Positions 32,012 through 44,617 are shown, counted from the first letter of the stretch. The stretch is DNA of 64,000 nucleotides from Leptasterias polaris (GCA_037783415.1 JAZGTN010000150.1:3100001-3164000), one strand, 5' to 3'. The notes: generated from the sequence alone by a model not told the origin. Program-made: numbers and translations.

Positions 32012-33784
32012 TTGTTTTTTAATTATTAAAATCTATTTAATCTAATGTGAACTCAATTTCCTTATTGATTGAACGGATTTTAAATGAATTTCAACAAGAT
32101 CACTTGTTATTGTTTCGTTCAAGCTGGTCTTTGACCTCTCAGTTTATCCACCTGGGTAAAAAGAGGCAATGTATGGTTAAGTGTGTTGCTCAAGAACGCA
32201 AGTATCGTGGCTGAATCCACACTCAGACGAGTCTGCAATCAAAACTTGATTGGAATGAATGCAATTTGCAAGCTTCCCAAAACCATTGACGAATCATGCA
32301 TTTACTGCTTGATTTTGTATAAAGTGACGTGGGGTTTTCACAAATATGAGGCATGTTGTCAGCACTTGGTGATATGTTTTAATATTGCCATGGTATTAAC
32401 CACTACACGCTGGTCAGCTCATTTGCCATGATGGCTAAGCTGTACCATGACGCACGTATATTAGATGGGGTTTCAATCAACGTGGGACAGTGGTTGGGTT
32501 ACAAAGGGCAGGACAAAACTCTGCCATCATCTTTTGTGTACAAAATCGGTCTGTCGAGTGTGTAACAATTACCAATGGTAGATGAACCAAATTATGAAAA
32601 TAAAATAATCAAGCAAACATAAACAAGCTTAAAATTATCCAGGCTACGTGGACATGTAAACAACACAATTAATCATTGAAAAAATGCAATAAAACCCAAA
32701 CTTTTAACACGGGAAAAAAACTTGTCAGCATGTGCTGACAACATAAGGGAGTTACGTTTGTCCAAACTAAGATGCCTCGTTTGAGGGCGAGTTGGTCTCG
32801 GTCTACCAGGTCTCGACATTCAATGACAATATGAATGTGCAATAGACTCAACTTTCTTTTCATGGTAGTTTTTGTTGAACTATGGAATGATTGACTTTAC
32901 AGTGTGTAGGCCTACTCACAGTGTGATTTTTTTTTACATGCGTCCTTTCCTAAGGACATATTTTGTGAACAAACTCGAAAAATAATCCTCTTTTACAATT
33001 AACCTTTTTGATAGGGCCTTCATATACAAAACTCTTTAGAAAATGTACTCACAGAAAAAAGACAAACAAACACAGCGTTTAATAGATGTGTGCTTTTCTC
33101 TACATTTTGTTATCCTTGTTTAATAGCAATGCATGCATTTAATACAGTGACCTTTGATAAACTAAAAAGCTGCCTATTCTATGGGGACAACACTAGAACA
33201 GACGATTTGTTTACAGGCCGTTTTTATAATGGCGTTAGATCATCAAATCAGTGCCTGTTTAATGTTGTTGTGTGAGTGTATGTGAAGTTATAAACCACTG
33301 ACGTCAAAGCTTCTTAGATAGTGCGACTTGAGGGGGAAGAAGAAAAACGAAGAAGAAGAAGAAAATCGAGAACTGTTAGGAGGTATTCATGAAAAAGCGG
33401 ATCATTATTTGATATTCTCTAAGTTGTTTTTCGATAGTTGCAAAAACAAGATTTAACATTATGACGCATTGTTATCTGAGTTTTTTCAGGAGAGCAAAAT
33501 AAGGCAAAACAAGACAACAAGGAGCAACACAAGTTGTGGGCGACAGATGAGTCATGAGTGAGCACGTATGACTTGAGCCATGATCTACACTTTTAAGTCC
33601 ACATATTGTTGTCGGCCCAGCAATTCTTATCCTTATTTTGTTCTCCAATTGTTTGGACTTGGTTTTTTAGTGACGACCCCTTTGGTTTTAAACACAAATC
33701 GAATATACATGTACGTCCTCTATATCGGTCAAACCGCTTGGATCCCTTTTCTTAAATGTCTTCGGTGTCAACGCACATTTAAGT
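32012..33784. other. No gene seen
   Basis: No recognised gene. Minor items: an imperfect 20-bp palindrome at 32,722-32,741 (TTGTCAGCA ... TGCTGACAA) and a GAA-rich tract at 33,337-33,365. Confidence 0.5.
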
Positions 33785-33945
33785 GTGCAATGGCCTCCAA
33801 TCGTGAACCCTCATTTTCTTAACTCTTTGTCCTGACAAATGTGGACACCGTTGTTTTCCTTTGTGGTAGCAATCGTGGACCTATTTTCCTTTTTATTATC
33901 AGTACTCGGTTTGAATATCACTACAAGTGCTGGCTCACACCCAAG
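33785..33945 (+). repeat. Dispersed repeat S, copy 1
   Basis: CTCCAATCGTG, AACTCTTTGT, TTCCTTTGTGGTAGCAATCG, TGGACCTATTTTCC and CGGTTTGAAT match in order the reverse complement of 49,130-49,280. The family is non-coding and contains a degenerate B-box-like GGTTTGAAT, so it may be SINE-related. Confidence 0.65.
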
Positions 33946-34269
33946 TCCGCGTTAATGTTTGCGCTATGTGGTAAATTATACGCTCCCTATAGACAATGTT
34001 ATCAGGGCCCTTCAGAAGAAAAAACCCCAAATTGTAACAGAGGCCATGCAACCCCGTCAAAAGAAGAAGAAACAAAATATAAAGAAAAAAAGGAAAATCA
34101 GTAACAATAAAAAGGTGAAGTATACCGTTCGTAATTACTCCAAAAATTTATACCATAAAAACTTACTTATTAAAGAGCACTGCAGAGCTGTATTATATAA
34201 CATTATAACCCGACCCCTTTGATTGAAGAAATGTACTTTTAGAGAAAGGGGTAATTTTTCATATATCAG

Positions 34270-34425
34270 GCGTCTGAAAACACAAAATTCTGCACAACAG
34301 TTTTTTCCCCCATTATTTGTTTTCAACTTTAATGACCAACTGAGCCCAAATGTTCACAGGTTTGTTATTTTATGCATATGTTGGGATACACCAAGTGGGG
34401 AAACTGGTCTTTCACAATAACAAAA
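34270..34425 (+). repeat. Dispersed repeat R, copy 2
   Basis: GACCAACTGAGCCCAAATG, TTCACAGGTTTGTTATTTTA, TGCATATGTTGGGATACACC, AAGTGGGGAAACTGGTCTTT matches copies at 20,760, 57,440 and 59,296. Confidence 0.7.
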
Positions 34426-36954
34426 GGTAAACCGTCCTAAGAAAAACACGGTCTCTAAACTTGTTTGAGAGCTGATTTTCGCTAAGGCTATATCACGTCT
34501 AAGTTATTTAAGAAGGCTATAAAACTGCTTCCTTTCAAAGAAGAATTACATGCTGTAATTTTGTTTCAACCATTGTGTGCGTGTGGGTGGGGTGTGGGGG
34601 AGGAAGCATGGAGGGCATTGACTCGTTGATTATAGATGAGCCCAATGCACATTAACTATGAGCTACATAAACATTCTGGGGAGGTTAATAACAATAATAT
34701 TTATTCGGGCAAAAGATTCATAAGTAAGCGTACAAACATTACAAATAACAAAATATAACTAACATTAAACAACAGTGGGATGCCCAGGAGAGTATAAAAG
34801 TAAAAAATACAACTGTCGCCAGTAGGCGTAAGGCTCCATATATCACAGAAAGAGCAAGACATTTACGAACAAAAATAGAAATTAAAATAACAGTAAAGGC
34901 AAGAAAGGGCAAAGACATTTTAGGCGTTTTGTCAAAACCTCCAAGCTGTTCGAAAGAAGATTTTTTTTTTCACAGAACAATTTTAAAAAGGCCGCAAAAA
35001 CAGGTGAGTCTTTCAAAAAGAGTCTAAAATGTCCCGGGCTTACCTTGGGGCTTTACAGATAGTCGACGCCTGTCCGCAGGTCACGACCTCCTGGCAGCCA
35101 AATTCAACGGAGCTAGCCGCTTCAACGTAAATTTCCTAAGCATTGTAGAAGAAACAAAACGAGCAAGGTTGGGTTAAATTCAAAGAGTATCTGAGGACTT
35201 CTGACTGGTTTGACCCTTTTTCTGTTGGAAAGGTACAATATTTCTTGGTTGCTTTTATTTTAGTGAACATATTATTGACAATTTTTACAACTTTTGGATT
35301 GGTGCCATTTTGTCTTTTAAAACCCTCAAACGAGGCACCTGTTTCGGCAACACAAAACGTCCCTTCGGGGCCTTATCAGTCATGACTTCCAAACGTAATA
35401 AATCACTTAAGAGGGCTTACTAGGGCTTATCTCCCATTTTCTATCTGCAGAAACTGTCGGCAAGACTCCCAGCCAGTTGGTGAACAGATGTTTTCAATCA
35501 TCTCTCTGGAACTTCAGACTTATGGCGACTTAGCGCCCGAGTTGTAGTGTCATTGACATTAACCAGGCGGCCATTGCTTGTGCACAAACGAATGGGAATT
35601 TTTTTGTACACAGGGCATTGACCCCTGTTGATTGACACCCCTTCTAGACTGTGTGTTATGGTACAGGGAAGGATATCATGGAGTATGGCATGGCTGGGAT
35701 TTACCACGTGGGTGCTGTTATGTTTTTCTTGACTATTGGAAGACGCGCCTGACAGCGTCACTCACTGCAAGGTTAAATTGTCACTCTCCGGGTTTGATAA
35801 GTTATGTATAACAAAGTAAGGTAAGTGGGCCTGTAAGTGCTCCAGAAGTGAGTGTTTCTTCAAACTTGTAGCCCCTTCAACTGTTTTTCCTTCAACTTGT
35901 GATATCTCACTTTTGATACTGTGCCAGCCATCATATGATAGTACTTCAAATAATGGTCTTGTATAAATGCATTCACAATGAAGGGTTTTAGCATGATAAT
36001 CATCTACTCATCCATTCACAATGTTTGAGATAGACATCCCGTCCGGGAGTAAAACAAAAGCCAGCTCTTTTATGTCTGTTTAACATGTAAATATTTCGAC
36101 ACTCTGCGCTTTCGAAAGTGCAACTGTTCTCATGATAGTTTTTCACCGAATCTCTACGGTACAGAAATTATGAAGTCAAGAACTAAGCGTTCCATATGGA
36201 TATATATCCAATATTCTTGTCACTGCATGCTTATACAGTCACTGATCATTTCGAAGCCGCTTGACTTGTTGATAAGTCAGCAAAATGCCGAAATCAGGGA
36301 CAAACAGATGTAATCACTTTCAAATTTATTCCATCTTGACCGAGAAATGGGGTAAGAATGTCAACCCCAGAGGGAGTGAGAGGGTGGTCGAACTAAAAGC
36401 GTAGCATAGAATTATGAGCAGGTCGAATTTTGCAGACAATCTAACGCAAGATCATTAATTTGAAAGTTGGTGATACATGAACTATCGGTCCCAATGCTGC
36501 TCAATTGGCCAATAAATGTTGATTGTTAGTTTCTCGCCGGCGCCCGCATAGAATTTGGGCATCGGATTCGACGCTCGTGATAAAAAAAAGCAGGATATAA
36601 AATGACAAGGAAGTCCACATGAGTATGCTGACAAAACGTTTGTCACGTTCTTATTTTTTCAGCAAATACTTGTGTGTTTGTGGACAGCCATGTAGTTATC
36701 TGTAGTCTGAGTATCATGTTTTGGGGCCTATGGAACAGGAGAACATTCGACTGTTAAAACAGGTACGGTATGCAGATACGGTAAAACATAATATAAAAAT
36801 AGAAACGATTTATTGACGATTGGCGTTAAGGCACGACGCGTCCTCAAGGTGTTGAGGGTGTACACATTAGTGCATTAAGTTTTATTGTTATAACCCTCAT
36901 TTGTGATTTGGAAGTTGGTGGGTGATGGGCTCTCTGTATTGCCCCTAGATGTAT
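34426..36954. other. No gene seen
   Basis: No recognised gene. A minus-strand open frame at 35,498-35,761 (87 codons) has fairly balanced amino acid use and could be an exon, but I cannot name a family or see splice context that decides it. 34,690-34,860 starts AATAATATTTATTCGGGC and could be the inverted 3' end of an old LINE. Confidence 0.4.
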
Positions 36955-37432
36955 TCACACCCAATTATGGCCCAGACCTAAATCTAGCCCAGATCTTGCA
37001 CCTAAATCTAGCCCAGACCTTGTACCTGAATTTAACCCAGATCATGTACCTAAATCTTGCCAAGACCTTGTACCTAAATCTAGCCCAAACGTTTTACATA
37101 AATCTAGCCGAAACATTGTACCTGATCTCACCAAGACCGTGTAACGAAATCTACCACTGAGCTTGTACTTAATTCTAGCCTACGATTTGTACCTATATAG
37201 CCCAGACCTTGTACCAAAATCTAGCCCAAACCTTGTACCTAAATCTAGCCCAGATCGTTGTAACTAAATCTAGCCAAGACTTTGTATGATTGTACTCTAA
37301 TGTAGCCCAAACCTCGTACCTAATTGTAGCCCGTGGCCTAAATGTATTCCAGTCCTAGATATAGCCACAACCTTGTACCTAAAGTCAGCACAGACCGTGT
37401 ACCTAAATGTAGCCCTTTTTTTACCTCAAAGT
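36955..37432 (+). repeat. ~25-bp minisatellite (TAGCCCAGACCTTGTACCTAAATC)
   Basis: About 18 copies of a 24-27-bp unit, CTAGCCCAGACCTTGTACC plus TAAAT, with 10-30% divergence. It is the inverted relative of the 31,583-31,790 cluster. A short open frame (36,903-37,160) with a repeated LNLAQTLY motif arises from the repeat and is not a gene. Confidence 0.9.
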
Positions 37433-38497
37433 AGCCCCAGTAAAACAAAATGGAATCCATCAAGCCATCTGACGCCATGATTTATTTCAGTCAGGATTAG
37501 CTTATTAACCCCTGGCTACGAGATTCCTTGTTAAATTCCTATGAGAATTCAAAGCAGGGTGGTCATTGATGGAATTTTATATTGAAGTCAAAGAATCAAC
37601 CCGGGGTAATTTGACATTTGCCATGCTATTTTTCTAAGTCTCAAAGGGAAATTTATGCACATTTATATCCAGTTTATTCTGATTGAGGACACCCAAATAA
37701 GCCAGGGTAGTTTGTGGAGTTTTCAAACACTATATCCTCGACGTCGACGATTCTTCGAATGAACATATCCCTGGGGGATTGGTATTGCTTTAGACTTTAT
37801 AATCAGTGAGTAGACAGGAACTAATCTTCTGTGTTTTTTATTATTATTTTTTATCTCTCTCTGGATAATTTATCAGCTCCGCATTCTTGTCTGATTCTTC
37901 CGACCAGATAATAAATCAACTTCTAGAGTCACTGAAGATTCTCCGTGATCATCTGGCGAAATAATCTAGCAGTTGCTACAATTATTGATCAAATCCGACC
38001 GTAATTTCCTTCTCACAAAGGTTTAAGATTACATTTTAATGGTTCGGAGTCCATTCATTTCCCCCAACTTCTGTTTTTCAATAAAAAAATGTACCATCCA
38101 ACCAGCCTATGTGAAAATCGTCCAGTCGGAAGATTCTGATAAAGGAAATAACACACATCCCAAGAAGTACACAATATTACAGAAACATAACTAAATACAA
38201 GAAGTGGCAATGCAGTAAAAATACATTCAGTGATATAAGACTTCAGACCTCAAATGAAATCAAATCGAGTTTTGAAGATACTAAAATATACGTGCTTTCT
38301 TAGTTTGCCCCACTCGAAGAAGGCATTGACGGTTTTAGGTTCTTTAAATTGATATTTTCTCGACTTGTAATATTTCAATAATCGTCCCCTCCCCTATATT
38401 TTTTCAACAACCACACCATACAACCGATTTGCATACACGGTGACAGTGTTTTAGTGAAGTATAACGAAAGAAGATCAGCATCAGGAGGATTGGTGTT
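37433..38497. other. No gene seen
   Basis: AT-rich sequence with no recognisable feature. Confidence 0.5.
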
Positions 38498-38692
38498 GGT
38501 ACACTCTAAAAACTCCCGGGTCAGAGTGGACTGGGTTCCGGGTCAAAAGGGGCCTAATGGGTCAGTCTGACCCGGAATCAGTGTCAAAATGACCCAGAAA
38601 TGGGTCAAACTGACGCAGAATCTGGGTTAAAGTCCCAGTTTCCGCCTCAGTTCGACCGAAAATTCGGTCAGGTCCCTTTGGATGTATGAACT
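38498..38692. repeat. Dispersed GGGTCAG/TGACCCG repeat, copy 1
   Basis: Starts ACACTCTAAAAACTCCCGGGTC and is packed with GGGTCA/TGACCC words in both orientations (GGGTCAGTCTGACCCGG, TGACCCAGAAATGGGTCA). A second copy lies at 58,185-58,485. Inverted words give it strong folding potential. Probably the end of a DNA transposon family. Confidence 0.75.
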
Positions 38693-38715
38693 TTATAGCG
38701 AGTGAGCTTTCACAC

Positions 38716-39116
38716 GGAGTTCTGGAAGTGCCATCAACTTGTTGGTATCCCGATATAATTTACTGAAGGATGAGGACATCACCAACGTAAGATGACGACA
38801 TTTTGGGATGACGACATCTTGAAAGTAGAATGGCGTCTTACTGATATATTTCATCTTGGGGTGACGACAAGATAATTTATCATGTATTCTCGACATTTTC
38901 AGTATATTATCATCCGATGATGAATTATCACAGGAAGTCGACATCTTACTTAAATCATGAATCGACATCCTAATAAATCGGGAAGTTTACATCTTACTTC
39001 AGGATACCGTCATCCCGAGATAAATAATGTCAGGATGTCGTCATCTTACGTTTGTCATCATTCTGCAGTAAATTATCTCGGGAACTCAACATGTCGGATG
39101 GCACTTCCAGAACTCC
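38716..39116. mobile_element. Foldback MITE with perfect 20-bp ends (401 bp)
   Basis: GGAGTTCTGGAAGTGCCATC (38,716-38,735) is repeated perfectly inverted at 39,097-39,116. The similarity continues inward (ATAATTTACTG ... CAGTAAATTAT, CGTAAGATGACGACAT ... GTCGTCATCTTACG), so arms of nearly 200 bp fold together. It has GATGTCGTCATC-type internal words and no coding capacity. A target duplication is not obvious. Confidence 0.92.
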
Positions 39117-39409
39117 ATACTTTAAGATTGAAAATAATCAAGATCAAAATATTTTCGAAAGTTAGCAAGTCTGTGATTTGTCTTTAGCAAGCATTTTGCA
39201 GCTCTAGTTACAGGATTATGTGGGAAAACTATAAAAAAATCCACTTTGTCTCTACAGGCAATTCATGACACACTTATAAGTTCTACTTCACACAATTGAA
39301 GAAATGCTTCTTTCTAGACACGCACAAATCGAACTTCAACATTTTGCGTAAAGTATTATCTTTGAAATCCAGCAGCTGTAATTTGTGGACCCAGCTGAAC
39401 GTAAAGGAC
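39117..39409. other. No gene seen
   Basis: Nothing recognised. Confidence 0.4.
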
Positions 39410-39434
39410 TTAAAGAGCGGTTACAGGATGCTCT

Positions 39435-39927
39435 GAATATTTTAGTTTTTACATTTTTCCAATAGATGGAGTCCCAAAGTAATATAACAAAATTATTATG
39501 AGTCCCTTACCTCACGCTAAAACAGAATAAAAATTTCTTTTCTTCGAAACACTCCCAGCCCAAAATCTGAAAACGCGAGGTCAAACAAACCATGCGTAAC
39601 AGGATTCGTGACGTCACCGGCGGCAAGTAGTTTGGACCTGCCTATATGAATGTACGGAGCTAACGCAATATAAACCACCAAGCTCCACCATTTGCAATCA
39701 ATACGGCCGCAAATGTGACTCTTCAATGGACGATCCAACAGGTTAAAAACCAGCAAGACAACTTACAACGGATTTGTGATTTAGGGATTTTCGTTCTTGA
39801 AGGGGCAAGGCGATTCCGCAGCTCGGGTTGATTTTGAGTACATCGATCCACATATCGCAAGTAGACTGGTACTTTGTTTACGTAAATATTATCACTATGG
39901 CGAGGCATGAGGACCCAGTCTACATTT
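39435..39927. other. Unrecognised sequence inside the TTAA pair
   Basis: About 0.5 kb with overlapping minus-strand open frames at 39,517-39,756 and 39,723-39,932, neither with a domain I recognise. It could be the original body of the TTAA element. Confidence 0.35.
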
Positions 39928-40249
39928 TTCAATTCAATTCAATTTCAATTCAATAAACATTTATTTCGGTATTGCCCTCACATGATATAATACATCATTG
40001 GTTTTTCATAAATATTAACAGTGCAGTTATAAACAGTAGCCAAAATTATTAACAAGTCAGAAGGGCAAAACTTAGGATTGGGTGAAGCCATGGCTTTTGT
40101 ACCCTAACCTATTGACAGACTAACAAAACAATAAGACTCACAAAGACAAGGGACTACAAGGACAGACGAACAAATGTAGGTGTATCAACAATATACCAAA
40201 AGTAACCCATGAAATAATTATAATGAATATGCATTGAGTAGTAATTGTT

Positions 40250-40590
40250 TTAATTTGTAACACCGCGTTGAACAAGGCTGTTTTTATACATTGAGGTTCG
40301 GTTGCGAGAAACAAAAAGATTTTTCTTTGAAGTGCTTCGAGTTTTGTATGAATGAATGCCAGTAGTTAGAGTACAAAATGAGCTAAAACAAGGTGGTAAT
40401 GCATTACTCATGTACTTGTACATAAATTTACCTAATTTCAAATGATAAAGATTATTAAATTTTAACAATTTAAGATTACAAAATAATGCAGCAGTATGAT
40501 CAAGAAAACCAGCGTTAGAAATGATCCTAACAGCTCGCTTTTGTAAAGTAAGAAGCCTATTACATTGTGTAGGTAAACCACCCCAAGTAA
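40250..40590 (-). pseudogene. LINE ORF2 C-terminal region
   Basis: After the shift at ~40,602 the homologous reading resumes (NSVLTWGGLP, LLTLQKRAVRII) and continues through LYHLKLGKFMYKYMSNALPP and THSYKTRS-like sequence (ITTGIHSYKTRSTSKKN) to a stop at 40,250. This is the standard end of Jockey/CR1-group RT proteins. Confidence 0.85.
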
Positions 40591-40598
40591 GAACTGAG

Positions 40599-41400
40599 TT
40601 AACTTAAATAGGGAAGAACAAAACAATTATATAGAGTTAATAAGACATGGCTTGGTAAAAATTTCCTTAGACGATTAATTATACCTATATTCTTTGATAT
40701 TTTACTCGCAACATCATTAATATGACTTTTCCAAGACAATTTTTCATCAATTCTTATACCAAGGAATTTAGTACTTGTTACTCTTTGTAGGTCAGTTCCA
40801 TTTAAGATTAAAGGCACAGATTGGATATATTTACGTTGTCTTGGACAAAATATCATATAATTTGTTTTAAGTAGATTAATACACAGTTTATTAGCAACAA
40901 GCCACGTACTTATTTTTACCATTTCAACGTTAAGGTTAAGAATAGCTGTATCTACATTTCTGTGGCTGTACACTAAACTTGTATCATCGGCAAAAAGACA
41001 AAATGATATAATTTCGGATGTGTTACAGATATCATTAATATAAATAATAAAAAGAAGAGGACCCAAAACAGAACCCTGAGGTACTCCACAAGAAATAGGT
41101 TTTTCAGATGAATGGACAGAATTATATGAAACAAACTGTTTTCTATTAGATAAATAGCTTTTGAACCACTCCAAGGTTACTCCACGGATTCCATAATGCT
41201 CTAGTTTACATATCAAAATATCATGGTTAATCGTGTCAAAAGCTTTAGATAGGTCTAAAAATACACCAATAGAAATGTTGTTTTCTTCAACGGCATTTAG
41301 CAAATTGTTCATTACATAAGACGTTGCTAGCTCAGTAGAGCGATTTGCCCTGAAACCAAACTGTGACTCAGAAAGAATGTTATGTTTATTTATGAATGCA
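40599..41400 (-). pseudogene. LINE reverse transcriptase catalytic core
   Basis: FLDLSKAFDTINH (catalytic D20, counted from the methionine at 41,312), ISCGVPQGSVLGPLLFIIYI, and FADDTSLV (D109, D110) form the polymerase active site. Then LVANKLCINLLKTNYMIF and KFLGIRIDEKLSW form the thumb. The frame is open upstream of that methionine to about 41,400, showing continuity with the preceding entry. A stop at about 40,600 follows a one-base shift; C-terminal sequence resumes in another phase. Confidence 0.94.
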
Positions 41401-42333
41401 ATGAGGCGGACTATATATCAACTTTTCACATACCTTGGAAAAAGTAGATAAAACAGAGATAGGTCTGAAATTACCAATGACATGTTTATCCCCTCCTTTG
41501 TGAACCGGAATGACTTTAGCTATTTTAAGCCCGTCTGGAAAAACCCCAGAACATATAGACCTATTGAAAATCTTGGCTAGTGGTTTTGCTAAGGAGTACC
41601 TGGCTTTCTTGATAACAAAAGAATTTAAAGAATCACAACCTGGCGATTTGCCAGAAGGGAGATTATTTAAAACATCTGCAATTTCTTCTTGTAAAATAGG
41701 ACTAAGGAACAGAGAATGGGAACATTTATCGTCAAGAAAGGATTGAAAAGTAGTGTTACATAAGGGAAGCTTTCTAGCAAGTGAAGCGCCAATGTTAACA
41801 AAGTACTCATTAAATGCCTCACTAATTTCTTTGTTTCCTTCGATTGACGCACCATCTTTGACAAAATAAGAGGGATTGGGCTTGTGGTTGCCCTTGTTCA
41901 ACACAGAATTGATCACTTTCCAAGTACCTTTAATATTGCCCTTATTTTTTTCAAATTTCGAACTAAAATACTGTTTCTTTGAAGCCTTTATTAAATAATT
42001 TAGCTTGTTTTTATACGTAGTATAATTAGATTTATTTTGCAGAGTAGGATTTTTAAGAACTTTTTTATACAGATAGTTTTTTCTCCGCATTGAGTTGTAA
42101 ACACCATCAGATAACCATGGTGACTTACATTTATCGTATCTACATTTAACCTCTTGTAAAGGAAAGTGTTTATCATAAAGTTTAAGGACATGATCTAAGA
42201 AGGTAGTATACATGTCATGCATGTTATCTTGCAATGTTATTACATCCCAGTCGGTTGCATTTAAATCATTAATAAAACATTGGATATTATTATCAGTAAA
42301 ATAACGTTTTTTATAGTTTTTCTTATTTTGCAC
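41386..42333 (-). pseudogene. LINE ORF2, linker and first RT motifs
   Basis: 315 codons. A Lys/Asn/Tyr-rich linker (residues 1-180) is followed by RT motifs 0-2a: SGKSPGCDSLNSFVIKKA, FPDGLKIAKVIPVHKGG and NFRPISVLSTFSKVCEKLIY. The last ten residues are out of frame after an indel near 41,400; the true continuation lies in the frame of the next entry. Its start is not independent but continues the endonuclease ORF. Confidence 0.92.
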
Positions 42334-43138
42334 TATCTTTTAGAGCATCAATAATCAGAAACACAGGTAAATGATCACTTATGTCAGTTAGCAAGACACC
42401 AGCAATATGATTCAGCAAGTCATTTGTTAAAATATTGTCAATCAGAGTTGAACTACCTGCAGCTATTCTTGTAGGCTTAGATTTTATGGTTGGATAAAAG
42501 GACTGAGAAGACAAAGTATCTATGAAGTTTTGTACTGCAACATCCACATCATAATTTAATAAATTAATATTGAAATCACCCATAATGTAGCATTTTTTAT
42601 TTTCATTACTAATTTTCGCTAATAATTCATTTATATGGTCTGTGAAGTTATTACATGAAGCACTAGGTGGTCTGTATACAACTCCAGTTATTATATTACT
42701 TTGAGAGGAGTTGATTATCTCAATAATGCAAGATTCTATTTCAGAGTTATTTATACACAGATCTTTACGAATTTTATACACAACATCATTTTTAATGTAA
42801 AGTGCAACTCCGCCTCCTTTCTTATTTTGTCTACAAAAACCTTCAATAGAATAATTTGGAATTTGAATGAGTGGATCCTGAATATCCTTTAACCATGACT
42901 CTGATACACCAATGACAGAAAAACAATTATTTAGAAGGTTGACATAGTTAATAATATGTGACACATTCTTATATAAGCTACGTGCATTTATATGTAGTAG
43001 TTTAACATTAGTGTTTTTATTAAAGTAATTCATGAATTCAGTTTGATCATAGTAGTCACAACTTACATCAGGTGCCTCAAAGTTTAAATCTGGATCTATA
43101 CTAGAATTAACGTCATTATGTGTTACATTATTTGTCAT
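42323..43138 (-). pseudogene. LINE endonuclease (AP-endonuclease-like)
   Basis: 271 codons. The endonuclease/exonuclease/phosphatase fold motifs come in order: LLHINARSL (N51), GVSESWL (E80), GGGVALYIK (108-116), VVYRPPS (153-159), IMGDFNINLL (D188, N190), STLIDNILTN (230-239), and a C-terminal SDHLPVF (S254-D255-H256). All expected catalytic residues are present, so the domain itself is intact. It would nick target DNA to prime reverse transcription. The frame ends LKDSAK, and RT continues in another phase within an A-rich stretch, where one base has probably been gained or lost. Confidence 0.93.
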
Positions 43139-43330
43139 TATTCAAGATAGTGATTTAATCATTACAGGCGAGTTCATATCGAACACATTCGATAAGTTGA
43201 TAACTTGTCTTACACCTACACAAATAACCAAACACAAAATAACACAGAACAATGACATAATTATAAATGGGTTAACAATTAGGCAAATTACGGTACTCAT
43301 GTTAAGGTGATCAATAACACGAGTAGGCCT

Positions 43331-43686
43331 AACGAGTTAAAAGGAAAATTGAGTAGAGAACAGACAGCAGAGGACAAAACAAGAAAACACCAGTAAGCAC
43401 ATGTGTGAGCTTACACCAGATCCAACCAGATCCTCCAGCTGTAACAAATAATATATGCATTCATATATGCATTGTATATCACAATTTCAGAAAGAGAATT
43501 GTATTTATATAATGTTCATGATGTAATAATCCTGGAGGTATTTACCGAAGAGATCTCTCTATTCAGCTTCACGGAATGTGAAAGGCTGGCCGTTCCTACG
43601 CCATTTCCCAGCAGAGAATTTGAGTTTTTTCCCTTGATCGTACAGTTCCTTGACTTGTTTGGATCCATCCAGCTCAAAGTTTTTTT
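43331..43686. other. No gene seen
   Basis: May include the 5' UTR of the LINE to its left. An open frame from 43,472 runs into the inverted repeat and has no known domain. Confidence 0.4.
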
Positions 43687-44087
43687 TTATCCTGTCCGCG
43701 GACCGGCTGACCGCGCAAAAAATCCCAATTCAGTAGGAGCCAACAGTCTTCCTCGAGTGTAAGCATTGTTACCAAGTACAGCGATGTACGTGCTTGGATT
43801 TGTCCACAAAATGTTTTGAGAATCATTTAATTTGTCATAAAATTTACTATTTGGCTATACATTATCATTATTCAATGTTTTCTGACTTTTATAGAATAAA
43901 CTGGAGACAAGAAAAAGAAACAAAAAGATAATAAATATTGCGATTATCTTGGGAAATCGACTATCTAGGTACATGGTAACCACGTGTATAAAGCAGATTG
44001 ATGCCGTGAGCTTACTATCCAGGAAGACTATTGGCTCAAAAACGGGATCCTTCAGGCCATCAACCAACCCGCGGACAAGATAAAACA
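43687..44087. repeat. Degenerate inverted repeat element (~400 bp)
   Basis: TTTATCCTGTCCGCGG ... AGCCAACAGTCTTCCTCGAG (43,687-43,764) matches, inverted, 44,009-44,087 at roughly 70% identity. The arms translate to similar peptides only because they are copies of one another. Likely an old MITE. Confidence 0.65.
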
Positions 44088-44617
44088 AATTGACCTGGGT
44101 ACGTTTTCGCATCTGGAACCAATAACTGTTTCGGTCATTGGCCAGTGTTAACCGATGTCCAAATTTAAACCAAAACAGTTTTTGGTAAATAAAACTTTAT
44201 TGATGTCAACACGTGCGCCAGTGTTTAGGACGACGACTCGACATGAATGGTTGATCGTAATACGTCGGGTGCGAATTTTCGTGCGAATCGCGTCAGATTT
44301 CTAGGCCTTAATTACCCTATGTAGGTTTCATTTTACAACAATAAATTTGAAGGATACCCTGGATTGACAGTAAGGTTTCTTTAATGTATAATGTAAGTGT
44401 TGCTTCTTCTTGATTTTGTTTTGTTTCCCCCAAAAAGAGACGTTATGTGTGTGTGTGTCATATGCCGATTGTGTGTTTTTAGGCGCCGATGACGGCATAT
44501 CATTATCATAGATAAGCAGTTTTTGACTCTCGGCTGAAAAAGCCGCGCGGAGAGGTGCATTTTTGACTTGAATTCTTTATTAATAAATGCAAATGTTATG
44601 TGTAAAATAGTTATTAA
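44088..44617. other. No gene seen
   Basis: Short (GT)n at 44,446-44,457; nothing else recognised. Confidence 0.4.

Larger units (their letters stand above)
39928..43330 (-). mobile_element. Near full-length Jockey/CR1-group LINE
   Basis: Minus-strand non-LTR retrotransposon: endonuclease, reverse transcriptase, C-terminal region, then a short 3' UTR ending in an (ATTGA)n-like tail (39,928-39,960). The coding region is one ORF2 broken by frameshifts near 42,325, 41,400 and 40,602. No ORF1 (RNA-binding protein) is recognised, and the 5' limit is uncertain (somewhere past 43,138). The tail orientation agrees with the coding strand. Confidence 0.88.

Noticed and set aside
35498..35761. 87-codon minus-strand frame as a possible exon
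   Set aside because: No recognisable domain, no convincing splice sites, and length within random expectation for 64 kb.
41510..42892. Plus-strand open frames across the minus-strand LINE
   Set aside because: Antisense shadows of endonuclease and RT coding sequence.
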